From NCBI GenBank assembly GCA_002311915.1, contig DCAF01000052.1, positions 1-7,020 on the forward strand: 7,020 nt of DNA. The letters run 5' to 3'. A program made the position numbers and the translations under genes. Source of the stretch: Sulfurovum sp. UBA1140 (lineage in GTDB: Bacteria > Campylobacterota > Campylobacteria > Campylobacterales > Sulfurovaceae). Every line of letters begins with the position of its first letter. Position 1 is the first letter of the stretch. The notes under the pieces are model-generated. The model did no database searches and was not told the DNA's origin. It worked only from the letters and a program-made list of their open reading frames with translations. Positions 1-6,325 of the stretch are shown piece by piece.

Positions 1-20
1 TGATGGGTGTCGTGGAGTAA
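1..20 (+). CDS. Possible last codons of an upstream gene (partial)
   Basis: The third frame reads M-G-V-V-E and then TAA at 18-20. This stretch is visibly richer in G and C than the AT-rich DNA that follows, as expected if coding sequence ends here. Only a few codons are visible, so no product can be named. A competing frame starting at base 2 stays open to a stop at 104-106, but its composition after base 21 looks non-coding. Confidence 0.25.
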
Positions 21-218
21 GTTGTATTTTATATAAGTTAGGTCTATATTCAAGAGAATTTAAGAAAAATATATTAATTTGTAATAAAATAAGTAAATTA
101 GTATAAAATTAGCAAGTATTTTTAATAATTAAATGAGAGTGATAGCCTCTGTTTTCACGCGACTTTATTAAAACTTTAGATAGAATATGTTAAAAATTTA
201 ATCGAAGGTTATAAAGAG
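21..218. other. AT-rich intergenic leader upstream of aroQ
   Basis: This stretch is nearly all A and T, with no convincing reading frame on either strand and no strong hairpin followed by a T-run. It probably carries the aroQ promoter. A weak four-base inverted repeat (AGAG at 136-139, CTCT at 147-150) is the only structure I found and I do not interpret it. Confidence 0.6.
181..186 (+). promoter_or_regulatory. Candidate -10 element for aroQ
   Basis: TAGAAT matches the TATAAT consensus at five of six positions and lies 32 bases before the aroQ start codon. No good -35 hexamer is found at 17 bases spacing. That is not decisive, because vegetative promoters in Campylobacterota often lack a conserved -35 and rely on AT-rich upstream DNA, which is present. 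Other AT-rich hexamers nearby could serve equally well. Confidence 0.25.
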
Positions 219-713
219 ATGAAAGTTGTTGTTATACAAGGTCCAAATTTAAATATGTTGGGTCACCGTGAACAAAATATTTATGGTCCAATGAAATTAG
301 AAGATATTCATAAGCAAATGCAAGGTTTTGCAGAGCAAAATGGTATTCAAATAGAGTTTTTTCAAAGTAATTTAGAGGGTGAAATCGTAGATAGAATTCA
401 AGAGTGTATGGGTGAAGCCAATGGTGTTATTATTAACCCTGCTGCTTATACCCATACCTCTATCGCCATTCGTGATGCGATTGCGGCGGTACAGATTCCA
501 ACAATTGAAGTGCATCTTTCTAATATTTATCAACGAGAAGAGTTTAGACATAAATCACTAATTGCTCCTGTATGTGCAGGTCAAATTACAGGATTTGGTC
601 CATTTGGTTATCATATGGCAATGATTTCCATCACTCAAATTATGAATGAAATTAAAGCAATGAGAGATACTCAACAGGCACAAAAAGCTCAACAAAACCT
701 ACAAGGTAACTAA
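219..713 (+). CDS. aroQ: Type II 3-dehydroquinate dehydratase
   Basis: This cytoplasmic enzyme dehydrates 3-dehydroquinate to 3-dehydroshikimate, the third step of the shikimate pathway. The 164 residues are close to the family's usual 140-160, with a short Gln-rich tail (about 150-164) as the excess. The family signatures are all visible: GPNLNMLGHRE at 8-18, the catalytic Tyr22 in IYG with Arg17 beside it, NPAAYTHTS at 73-81 (Asn73 and His79 of the active site), EVHLSN at 97-102 (Glu97, His99) and the substrate-binding Arg110 in FRH. The ATG at 219 begins the usual MKVVVIQGPN start. AAGG at 205-208, ten bases upstream, is the likely ribosome binding site. The next gene is 177 bases away across a repeat-rich gap, so aroQ may be transcribed separately from pepP. 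Assignment is firm. Confidence 0.97.
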   Translation: MKVVVIQGPNLNMLGHREQNIYGPMKLEDIHKQMQGFAEQNGIQIEFFQSNLEGEIVDRIQECMGEANGVIINPAAYTHTSIAIRDAIAAVQIPTIEVHLSNIYQREEFRHKSLIAPVCAGQITGFGPFGYHMAMISITQIMNEIKAMRDTQQAQKAQQNLQGN

Positions 714-728
714 AAGCCAACGTTCAAT

Positions 729-742
729 GCTAATGAATTAGC
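729..742. repeat. Inverted repeat GCTAAT-GA-ATTAGC
   Basis: This is a near-palindrome of six plus six bases around GA. As RNA it would fold as a five-pair stem (GCTAA/TTAGC) closed by a TGAA tetraloop. It begins 15 bases after the aroQ stop codon. The sequence after it is GAGGCTAG with no T-run, so it is not a standard intrinsic terminator, though it could stabilise the 3' end of the aroQ message. Confidence 0.5.
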
Positions 743-753
743 GAGGCTAGAAC

Positions 754-780
754 CATAGGCTCCTACTATGCAATCTGCAT
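754..780. repeat. Two overlapping inverted repeats
   Basis: CATAG at 754-758 pairs with CTATG at 766-770. ATGCA at 768-772 pairs with TGCAT at 776-780. The two stems share bases 768-770, so both cannot form fully at once. A short TAGG-CT-CCTA repeat (756-765) is nested in the first. The second stem runs into four T (780-783), a weak terminator-like tail at best. Confidence 0.4.
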
Positions 781-828
781 TTTAGGAATTGGCGTGTTTA
801 CACCCGAACTATTTTTCAAGATATTTAT

Positions 829-834
829 TATAAA
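829..834 (+). promoter_or_regulatory. Candidate -10 element for pepP
   Basis: TATAAA matches five of six consensus bases within the AT-rich stretch 821-840. Transcription from it would begin near 840, placing the hairpin 843-863 at the extreme 5' end of the message. An alternative pairing is TTTACA at 797-802 (five of six to the -35 consensus) with GATATT at 820-825, 17 bases apart, but that -10 is poorer (four of six). Confidence 0.25.
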
Positions 835-842
835 ATTTCTTT

Positions 843-863
843 TGTGGACAAGTAGTGTCCACA
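843..863. repeat. Perfect eight-base-pair inverted repeat before pepP
   Basis: TGTGGACA (843-850) and TGTCCACA (856-863) are exact reverse complements separated by AGTAG. This is the strongest secondary-structure element in the window's intergenic DNA. It ends ten bases before the pepP ribosome binding site. It could be an mRNA hairpin or a protein-binding dyad. The right arm is also part of the GTGTCCACACCC motif that echoes GTGTTTACACCC at 794-805. Confidence 0.6.
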
Positions 864-890
864 CCCATAATCTAAGGTAAAAAACTTCCC

Positions 891-1910
891 ATGAACTATA
901 TATTAAAAGATGAAAATGCAATCTATTATGAGTGTGGTTACAGTTGTGACAATGCACTATTTATTAAACTCGGTAGCGAGGCATTCTTTTTGACCGATGG
1001 TCGCTACATGATAGATGCCAATGAACAGGTTCAAAATGCCACGGTAATTATAGAGCGTGACTTATATGCCAAAGCCAATGAACTACTTAAGCAGTCAACC
1101 ATTAAAAAGCTCATCTATGACCCTAAAGAGTGGACAATTTTCTTTTTTGAAAAGTTAACTTTTGGCTTAAAAATAAAATTAAAAGCCAAACCTGATTTTT
1201 CACATAAGAAAAGAATTATTAAAAGTAGTGAAGAGATTAAAATCTTAACGGTGGCAACTCAATTAGGAGCAAACGCTTTTGATATTTTTGCAGAACGTAT
1301 TACAGAAGAGGGGTTTGGTAGCAGTGAATATACTTTAACCTATATGGCAAAAACAGCTCTTTCAAATTATGGGGAGTATGAACTTTCGTTTGACCCCATT
1401 GTAGCAGTTAATGCCAATGCAGCCAAGCCTCACGCTTTACCCACCGAGAATCTTTTAGATAAAGGTGATTTGCTTCTGGTTGATGCAGGATTAAAATATA
1501 AAAGGTACTGTTCGGATAGAACACGAACGGTGTTTGCCAACAGTAATTTTTCATTTGATACCAAGCAAAAATTTAAACGTAAAAAGATACAAAAAGCTTA
1601 TGATACAGTTTTAAAAGCCCATGACAATGCCATTGCCAAAGCCCGTTCGGGTATGAAAGCCAAAAAGATCGATGCCTTAACCCGTGATATTATTACCAAA
1701 GCAGGTTTTGGTGAATATTATGTACACTCTACAGGTCACGGGGTGGGGTTGGACATTCATGAGATGCCCTATATTTCCTCTAAATCTGATACGATTATCG
1801 AAGATGGTATGGTCTATACTATAGAGCCAGGTATCTATATTCCTAATGAATTTGGTATTCGTATCGAAGATATGGTGGCAATGGTGAATGGTCGAGCTAT
1901 GGTTCTGTGA
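891..1910 (+). CDS. pepP: M24 family metallopeptidase (Xaa-Pro aminopeptidase-like)
   Basis: This is a cytoplasmic di-metal aminopeptidase of the pita-bread fold, expected to release N-terminal residues preceding proline. An N-terminal creatinase-like domain covers about 1-110 and the catalytic domain about 112-339. All five metal ligands are visible: Asp198 (VDAG), Asp209 (SDRTR), His283 (STGHGVG), Glu312 (IEPG) and Glu326 (RIEDM). His181 (PHAL) and His290 (DIHE) match the usual substrate-side histidines. At 339 residues it is the shorter bacterial form. The ATG at 891 gives the opening MNYILKDENAIYYECGYSCD that I associate with Campylobacterota homologues. AAGG at 874-877 is a rather distant (13-base) ribosome binding site. 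The stop overlaps the folK start. Whether substrate preference is PepP- or PepQ-like cannot be told, so the symbol is tentative. Confidence 0.92.
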   Translation: MNYILKDENAIYYECGYSCDNALFIKLGSEAFFLTDGRYMIDANEQVQNATVIIERDLYAKANELLKQSTIKKLIYDPKEWTIFFFEKLTFGLKIKLKAKPDFSHKKRIIKSSEEIKILTVATQLGANAFDIFAERITEEGFGSSEYTLTYMAKTALSNYGEYELSFDPIVAVNANAAKPHALPTENLLDKGDLLLVDAGLKYKRYCSDRTRTVFANSNFSFDTKQKFKRKKIQKAYDTVLKAHDNAIAKARSGMKAKKIDALTRDIITKAGFGEYYVHSTGHGVGLDIHEMPYISSKSDTIIEDGMVYTIEPGIYIPNEFGIRIEDMVAMVNGRAMVL

Positions 1911-2410
1911 GAAAAGTCTTAAATGAAAAAAGTAGTTTGTACTTTTCTCGATATTATCCCCATCTCTCAAAAACAAAATCAGCCAAACCTTATTGGGCAG
2001 TGTTGGGTATTGGGGGGAATATAGGGGATGTTCCTCGTCGCTTTAATCATCTTTTTTGGGTTTTTAAATCTTCACATTTCGTTGATATTATTGAAACAGC
2101 TCCTATTTTGCAAAACCCACCATTTGGGTATTTAGAGCAGAATGACTTCTATAATTCATTAGTAATTGTGAAAACATATTTAAAACCTAAAGCACTTTTA
2201 CGCTATATTTTGAATATAGAAAAAAGATTTGGACGACAACGTTCTTTCCAAGATGCTCCTAGAACACTGGACATAGATATGATTTTTTATGAAAATATAT
2301 CTATGCAGACAACAGCCTTAACTCTGCCCCATCCTGCATGGAAGCAGAGAGATTCTGTATTGATTCCGATGTCATTTATACAGACAAATTTAAAAAAATT
2401 ATATAAATAA
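1907..2410 (+). CDS. folK: 6-hydroxymethyl-7,8-dihydropterin pyrophosphokinase
   Basis: FolK transfers pyrophosphate from ATP to 6-hydroxymethyl-7,8-dihydropterin in tetrahydrofolate synthesis. In 167 residues the family signatures appear in order: GIGGNIGD near 34-41 (the usual LGSN-G motif), NPPFGYLEQNDFYNSL in the pterin/ATP region, RTLDIDMIFY (the RxLDIDhhh signature with two magnesium-binding aspartates) and LPHPAWKQRDSVLIP. About 30 basic residues precede the first strand, an extension I expect in Campylobacterota FolK. The start is GTG at 1907, sharing bases with the pepP stop TGA at 1908-1910. I see no strong ribosome binding site, which suggests translational coupling to pepP. An ATG further downstream would lose the core motif. 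A run of six G (2012-2017) encodes the glycines of the core motif. Confidence 0.93.
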   Translation: MRKVLNEKSSLYFSRYYPHLSKTKSAKPYWAVLGIGGNIGDVPRRFNHLFWVFKSSHFVDIIETAPILQNPPFGYLEQNDFYNSLVIVKTYLKPKALLRYILNIEKRFGRQRSFQDAPRTLDIDMIFYENISMQTTALTLPHPAWKQRDSVLIPMSFIQTNLKKLYK

Positions 2411-2418
2411 GAGAGACC

Positions 2419-3441
2419 ATGAGTAAAAAAGTATTGGTAGGCATGAGTGGTGGGGTTGATTCAACCGTTACTGCAATACTGCTACAACAAGAGGGTTATG
2501 AGGTGACAGGTGTTTATATGAAACTTCATGATAATGAAGCGTATCATCAATCTAATTTTACAAAAGTAGAACGTGTGGGTGCTTATTTGGGTATCAAGGT
2601 CTATTTTCATGACCTCTCTAGTGAGTTTAAAGAGAACGTTTATGACTATTTTGTAGATACCTATAAAGCAGGACTTACTCCTAACCCCTGTGTGCTGTGT
2701 AACCGAACCATCAAGTTTGGAAAAATGGTTGAGTTTGCTAACAGCTTGGGTATTGAAAAAGTGGCAACAGGACACTATCTTAATTGTGATGGTGAGTTTT
2801 TTTATATGGCAAATGATTTAACCAAAGACCAAAGTTATTTTGTAGCACAGGTAGATAAAGCAGTATTGCCAAAACTCATTTTCCCTTTAGGTTCGTGGAT
2901 TAAAGAAGATGTAAAGAGCTTTGCTAAAAATATACCTGTGTTACAAGATATAGGAGAGCAAAAAGAGAGTTCTGAAATCTGTTTTGTAGAAAATGAGTAT
3001 ACCGAAATATTAGAACGACACATGAATATTGACCAAGCAGGTGAGACCATTAATGCAAAAGGTGAAGTGGTGGGAACCCATAAAGGGTACATGCACTACA
3101 CCATTGGAAAACGAAGAGGATTCACCGTAGATGGTGCACATGACCCCCATTTTGTATTGGCAATTGATGCAGAAAAAAATCAAATTGTGGTAGGAAAACG
3201 AGAAGAGTTGGCAAAAGATAGTTTTGGCATTAAAAAAATCAATCTGTTTGAAACCTTTGATGGAGAGTTTAGTGCCACGGTTAAAGTACGATATAGAACC
3301 CAAGACATTCCATGCCATGTAACACTTGATGGAAATTTAGGAAGTGTTCAATTAGAAGAGAGCGTTTACGGTTTGGCCTATGAGCAGGTTGCTGTCTTTT
3401 ATGATGGTAATCGGGTGATAGGGTCTGGGGTTATCTGTTAA
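2419..3441 (+). CDS. mnmA: tRNA-specific 2-thiouridylase
   Basis: MnmA adenylates and then thiolates U34 of tRNA-Lys, tRNA-Glu and tRNA-Gln, giving the 2-thio part of mnm5s2U or a related modification. The PP-loop ATP-binding motif SGGVDS lies at 10-15. The nucleophile is Cys94 in NPCVLCN and the second catalytic cysteine is Cys188 in SSEICFVEN. ATGHY at 117-120 and KDQSYF at 136-141 are also family hallmarks, and YTIGKRRGF opens the C-terminal beta-barrel portion. The length of 340 is slightly below the usual 350-370. The ATG at 2419 lies eight bases after the folK stop, with GAGAGA between them as ribosome binding site. The gene sits within the same tight run as pepP and folK. Functional assignment is firm. 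Confidence 0.97.
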   Translation: MSKKVLVGMSGGVDSTVTAILLQQEGYEVTGVYMKLHDNEAYHQSNFTKVERVGAYLGIKVYFHDLSSEFKENVYDYFVDTYKAGLTPNPCVLCNRTIKFGKMVEFANSLGIEKVATGHYLNCDGEFFYMANDLTKDQSYFVAQVDKAVLPKLIFPLGSWIKEDVKSFAKNIPVLQDIGEQKESSEICFVENEYTEILERHMNIDQAGETINAKGEVVGTHKGYMHYTIGKRRGFTVDGAHDPHFVLAIDAEKNQIVVGKREELAKDSFGIKKINLFETFDGEFSATVKVRYRTQDIPCHVTLDGNLGSVQLEESVYGLAYEQVAVFYDGNRVIGSGVIC

Positions 3442-3442
3442 T

Positions 3443-4453
3443 ATGCAACCATTAAAATCTCTACTATTCCCCTTTCTTCTCATCTGTTTTTTATCTGAAA
3501 ATATTTTAGCCACAACATTTACAATGCCTGAAAATATCAGAAAACAGCTCTGTTATGAACTCTCGGGGGGGGAGTGCTCTTTAGAACAAGAGTTACACTA
3601 TGGAGGGCATAGTGAACTTGTTAATGATAAGATTTTGCTCTTCTTTTATCTTTATGATAAACAGACCATGTACAAACATGGATATGCCAATACCCCTGTT
3701 ATTGTTGATACAAAAGGGAAATGGAGAATTATTAAAAGTTCACTAAGGGCAGAGATTCAGAAGATAAAACAAGACCCTCTTGGGGGTGTTTGGGTAAGAA
3801 CACTATGGATGATGGAGGGAATTTTCCCCTCTCTGTATTACACCAAAAATGGTATTAAATGGCAAGAGATTGCATTTCCTAAAAATCGAGAAGTAAGCAG
3901 TAGCTTTGAAAATTTACAGATCTGTCTTTTGGGTAATGAAGTGGAACTTACCTTTAACAGTATTGATGATGAGACAATGGTTAAAACGTGGGAGACCTCT
4001 TATGCCAGTGCGATAACTGAAACTCCTCAATGGAAAGAGGTTAAAGCAGAAAACCGTTCAAAATCAGCCTGTCGTAAACCTGATAGCGATAAAAGTGTTT
4101 GGGGTTTTAAACAGAACAGAGGATTAGATATTCTTTTTACGCATAAAAATCAATCTGTTAAGATTTTTTTACCCTATAAAATATCAGCACCTCCACAGTC
4201 ACTTTATACCATTCAAGTGGCTGTCTTTAAGTATAAAAAGAACATTGACTTGGCACTTAAAAAGATAGGTGTTGTCCATAAAAATTTAATTTCTAAAGAG
4301 GTTAAAAAAGGAGAAGCTATTCAATATAAACTTTTCTTAAATTCTTTTTCAACTAAAAGAAAAGCTCAAGAGCGATTGAACTCTTTAAAAAAACAATACA
4401 AAATAGAGAATACCTTTCAGAATGCTTTTGTTACTAAATTACCTAAAAACTAA
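3443..4453 (+). CDS. Secreted SPOR-domain protein with an early G8 tract
   Basis: The 336 residues begin with a Sec signal peptide: a Lys at 5, a hydrophobic core at 7-17 and a likely signal peptidase I site after ILA (about 23), so the product is periplasmic or surface exposed. The middle (about 60-245) is rich in W, Y and short strands. YYTKNGIKWQEIAFP near 132-146 resembles an Asp-box (BNR) blade, hinting at a beta-propeller-like domain. Residues about 254-333 (YTIQVAVF... to ...AFVTKL) look like a SPOR domain, a fold that binds peptidoglycan stripped of stem peptides. No enzymatic motif is seen. Mature cysteines are 37, 45, 161 and 210. The start lies one base after the mnmA stop with no good ribosome binding site, suggesting coupling. 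Codons 41-44 contain eight consecutive G. The exact role is unknown; a cell-envelope role is inferred. Confidence 0.75.
   Translation: MQPLKSLLFPFLLICFLSENILATTFTMPENIRKQLCYELSGGECSLEQELHYGGHSELVNDKILLFFYLYDKQTMYKHGYANTPVIVDTKGKWRIIKSSLRAEIQKIKQDPLGGVWVRTLWMMEGIFPSLYYTKNGIKWQEIAFPKNREVSSSFENLQICLLGNEVELTFNSIDDETMVKTWETSYASAITETPQWKEVKAENRSKSACRKPDSDKSVWGFKQNRGLDILFTHKNQSVKIFLPYKISAPPQSLYTIQVAVFKYKKNIDLALKKIGVVHKNLISKEVKKGEAIQYKLFLNSFSTKRKAQERLNSLKKQYKIENTFQNAFVTKLPKN
3565..3572 (+). repeat. G8 homopolymer inside the SPOR gene (possible phase switch)
   Basis: Eight consecutive G span codons TCG-GGG-GGG-GAG (Ser41 to Glu44). It is the longest G or C run I found in the window. With seven G the frame would reach TAG at 3582-3584. 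With nine G it would reach TAG at 3610-3612. The current length is therefore the only one of these three that yields a full protein. Poly-G runs of about this length are the usual phase-variable element in Campylobacter and Helicobacter. That this one varies is inference. Confidence 0.65.
4450..4453. other. Tail-to-tail stop codon overlap
   Basis: The four bases CTAA contain the SPOR gene stop (TAA, 4451-4453) and, on the other strand, the ygiQ stop (TAG, 4450-4452). Neither side shows a hairpin with a T-run. The nearest dyad, CTGGC/GCCAG at 4454-4458 and 4474-4478, has a 15-base loop and no T-run. The two transcripts therefore probably run into each other's coding region. Confidence 0.85.
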
Positions 4454-6210
4454 CTGGCAAAACCACTCTTAAAGCCAGACTGTCGTTTCTCTTGAACAAT
4501 GGCTTTCTGTTTCTCTTTTTTGTGGGTGTCTTTCTCTACAAATATCTTTTTACGGGTTTTTGGATCCATTTCGGTATAGTACATCACTGCCGAATAGGTT
4601 CCAGGAGTAGGAATAAATACTTGAGCCTGTTCAGGGTTAATCTTAAGTTCATGGGTGGTAAAACGTTTTAGTGCGTGCATATCTTTCTCTTTACATCCAG
4701 GGTGGGCAGCGATGAGGTAGTAAGTCATAAACTGTTTTTTACCAAGGTCACGGTTTAGTTTATCATAAAGCTTTTTAAAATCTATAAGGGTCTGTTTTCC
4801 TGGTTTTCCCATTAGTTCTAAAACATGAGGTTCGGTATGTTCAGGTGCAACTTTCATCTGCCCTGAGATGTGGTGTTTAACCATCTCTTTTAAGTAAGAG
4901 TATCCGTGTCGCTTATCTTCGGTAATCAAATCATAACGCACACCCGAGGCAACAAATGCTTTACGAATTCCCGGAATTTCTCGAACTTGACGCATCATGT
5001 TAACCACCCGTGAGTGGTCGGGTTGCATTGCCCCACAAAGTGCCGTGGCATCAACACAACGTTTATAGTCGCAAGTTCCCTTTTTAAGCTTCTTATCACA
5101 CTCATACCCATACATATTTGCCGTAGGTCCCCCAAGGTCAGAGATAATACCCTTAAAATCTTTATACTCTCTAAAATCTTTTGCCTCTTGTACAATAGAC
5201 TTTTCACTCCGTGTTCGTATGGTTCGCCCTTGGTGGACTCCAATAGCACAAAAGTTACACTCGCCCCAACACCCTTGATGGGTCATAATTGAAAATTTAA
5301 TGGTCTCTAAACACTTTACTTTTCCATCTTTTGCATAATAGGGGTGCAGTTCACGAGTAAAAGGGAGCGATGAGACAGCATCCATCTCTTTTTCATTTAG
5401 ATAGTCACAAGGTGGATTTTGTATGGAGTAACGGGTATCAACTTGTTGTGAAAGCCCATTGGCATTAATGGGGTCGTTGTTGTCATAAAAAAGATCAAAA
5501 AGGTCAATATATCTATTTTTATCATCCAAACACTCTTTATGTGATGGGAGTTGATGAAACTCAGCATTTGGCTCTTTGGCAATATAACAGATTCCACGAA
5601 TGTCTCGCCACTCTTTTTTGTTGTCGAGTGCAGAGGTTAGGTCATAAATTGCCTGTTCGCCCATGCCATAAATAAGAATATCGGCTTTAGAATCAAATAG
5701 AATTGGCTTACGCAGTTTATTTGACCAATAATCATAATGGGTTACCCGTCGTAGACTCGCTTCAATTCCCCCAAGAACAATGGGTACGGTATTTTTAAAG
5801 TTTTGTCGAATCAGGTTACTATAGACCAAAATAGCACGGTCGGGGCGTTTGTTGTTTTTTCCCCCTGGGGTATAGTCATCGTTGTTTCTAAACTTCTTAG
5901 TGGCAGTATAGTTCGAGACCATTGAGTCGATACTTCCTCCACTTACCCCCCAATAGAGCCGTGGTTCACCCAACCGTTTAATATCTTTGTCACTCGTTAT
6001 ATCAGGCTGACCAATCATACCTACTTTGTAGCCCATCTTTTCAAGCATACGCCCGACCACGGCTACCCCAATAAATGGAGAGTCAATATAGGCATCACCA
6101 CTCACCAATATAATGTCACACTGTTTCCAACCGAAAGCATCCATCTCTTTTTTAGTGGTTGGCAAAAAGCTTGTGGCAATGGGATTGTTGTACTCTTTAT
6201 GTTGGTTCAT
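4450..6210 (-). CDS. ygiQ: YgiQ family (UPF0313) radical SAM protein
   Basis: This is a 586-residue radical SAM protein whose chemical role I do not regard as established. The N-terminal part (about 28-70) has the Rossmann-like start CDIILVSGDAYIDSPFIGVA typical of YgiQ, followed by the conserved LGGIEASLRRVTHYDYW at 146-162. The 4Fe-4S cluster motif is C314-x3-C318-x2-C321. A second conserved cysteine set follows at 371, 380, 385 and 392, and VAPEHTEPHVLELMGKPG lies in the barrel. The C-terminus ends in a short basic tail (KEKQKAIVQEKRQSG), consistent with the shorter form of the family; the E. coli protein is about 740 residues. AAGGA on the minus strand (6219-6223), eight bases before the ATG, supports the start. 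The gene faces away from nadM and runs tail-to-tail into the SPOR gene with a 4-base overlap. Confidence 0.93.
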   Translation of the reverse strand: MNQHKEYNNPIATSFLPTTKKEMDAFGWKQCDIILVSGDAYIDSPFIGVAVVGRMLEKMGYKVGMIGQPDITSDKDIKRLGEPRLYWGVSGGSIDSMVSNYTATKKFRNNDDYTPGGKNNKRPDRAILVYSNLIRQNFKNTVPIVLGGIEASLRRVTHYDYWSNKLRKPILFDSKADILIYGMGEQAIYDLTSALDNKKEWRDIRGICYIAKEPNAEFHQLPSHKECLDDKNRYIDLFDLFYDNNDPINANGLSQQVDTRYSIQNPPCDYLNEKEMDAVSSLPFTRELHPYYAKDGKVKCLETIKFSIMTHQGCWGECNFCAIGVHQGRTIRTRSEKSIVQEAKDFREYKDFKGIISDLGGPTANMYGYECDKKLKKGTCDYKRCVDATALCGAMQPDHSRVVNMMRQVREIPGIRKAFVASGVRYDLITEDKRHGYSYLKEMVKHHISGQMKVAPEHTEPHVLELMGKPGKQTLIDFKKLYDKLNRDLGKKQFMTYYLIAAHPGCKEKDMHALKRFTTHELKINPEQAQVFIPTPGTYSAVMYYTEMDPKTRKKIFVEKDTHKKEKQKAIVQEKRQSGFKSGFAS

Positions 6211-6325
6211 ATGATGATTCCTTGGTTATGTTTTATATTATGAAATAATAGCATAAAGTTTTAATTTAAGAATTATTACGTTAGACCCAAGTATGCTCAA
6301 CAAATTCACGCTAAGGAGCTTAGTG
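6211..6325. promoter_or_regulatory. Divergent promoter region between ygiQ and nadM
   Basis: This AT-rich stretch of 115 bases must contain the start signals for both genes. It carries the ygiQ ribosome binding site (minus strand AAGGA, 6219-6223) and the nadM ribosome binding site (6313-6318). Candidate AT-rich -10 elements cluster at 6230-6250 (for example TATTAT at 6236-6241), but no element stands out on either strand with a matching -35. I find no long palindrome that would suggest a shared operator. Confidence 0.45.
6309..6325 (+). promoter_or_regulatory. nadM ribosome binding site inside a hairpin
   Basis: The strong ribosome binding site AAGGAG (6313-6318) lies seven bases before the ATG. 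It is embedded in CTAAG-GAG-CTTAG (6311-6323), which as RNA extends by a G-U and a C-G pair to a seven-pair stem (6309-6315 with 6319-6325) and a three-base GAG loop. Three of its six bases would be paired and three would sit in the loop, immediately before the start codon. This geometry could dampen translation. The regulatory role is inference. Confidence 0.45.

Larger units (their letters stand above)
714..890. other. Repeat-rich gap between aroQ and pepP
   Basis: This 177-base gap holds at least four perfect short inverted repeats: 729-742, 754-770, 768-780 and 843-863. It also holds two related GTGTnnACACCC motifs at 794-805 and 855-866. No hairpin is followed by a clear T-run, so a standard aroQ terminator is not evident. 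Possible readings are a structured leader RNA for pepP, a pair of operators, or the remnant of a small dispersed repeat. The sequence alone does not decide between them. A leftward reading frame through the region (766-957) has no recognisable content and overlaps the pepP start. Confidence 0.55.

Noticed and set aside
2..106. Open frame from base 2 to the stop at 104-106 as the end of an upstream gene
   Set aside because: After about base 20 the DNA is almost pure A and T, and the translation shows no family resemblance. The frame ending at 18-20 fits the composition change better, though still weakly.
766..957. Leftward 63-codon reading frame through the aroQ-pepP gap and pepP start
   Set aside because: It overlaps the well-supported pepP start, contains no recognisable motif and has an odd His/Trp-rich composition. 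The inverted repeats explain the region better.
1677..1976. Leftward frame of 99 codons across the pepP end and folK start
   Set aside because: It lies antisense to the metal-binding end of pepP and has low-complexity His/Ile-rich translation, as expected of a shadow frame.
2012..2017. Run of six G in folK as a second phase-variable tract
   Set aside because: Six G is short for slippage. It encodes conserved glycines of the core motif in a folate gene that is probably essential. The six C at 5946-5951 in ygiQ is rejected for similar reasons.
2482..3318. Three leftward frames (2482-2775, 2835-3092, 3010-3318) within mnmA
   Set aside because: All are antisense to conserved catalytic segments of MnmA and none has a recognisable product or ribosome binding site.
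4454..4478. CTGGC/GCCAG dyad as a shared terminator for the SPOR gene and ygiQ
   Set aside because: The stem is only five pairs with a 15-base loop and no T-run on either strand, and it lies inside the ygiQ coding sequence.
4995..5597. Extra frames inside ygiQ (4995-5249 and 5397-5597 minus, 5014-5292 plus)
   Set aside because: They lie within the radical SAM coding region, including the cysteine-cluster portion, and carry no independent signal.
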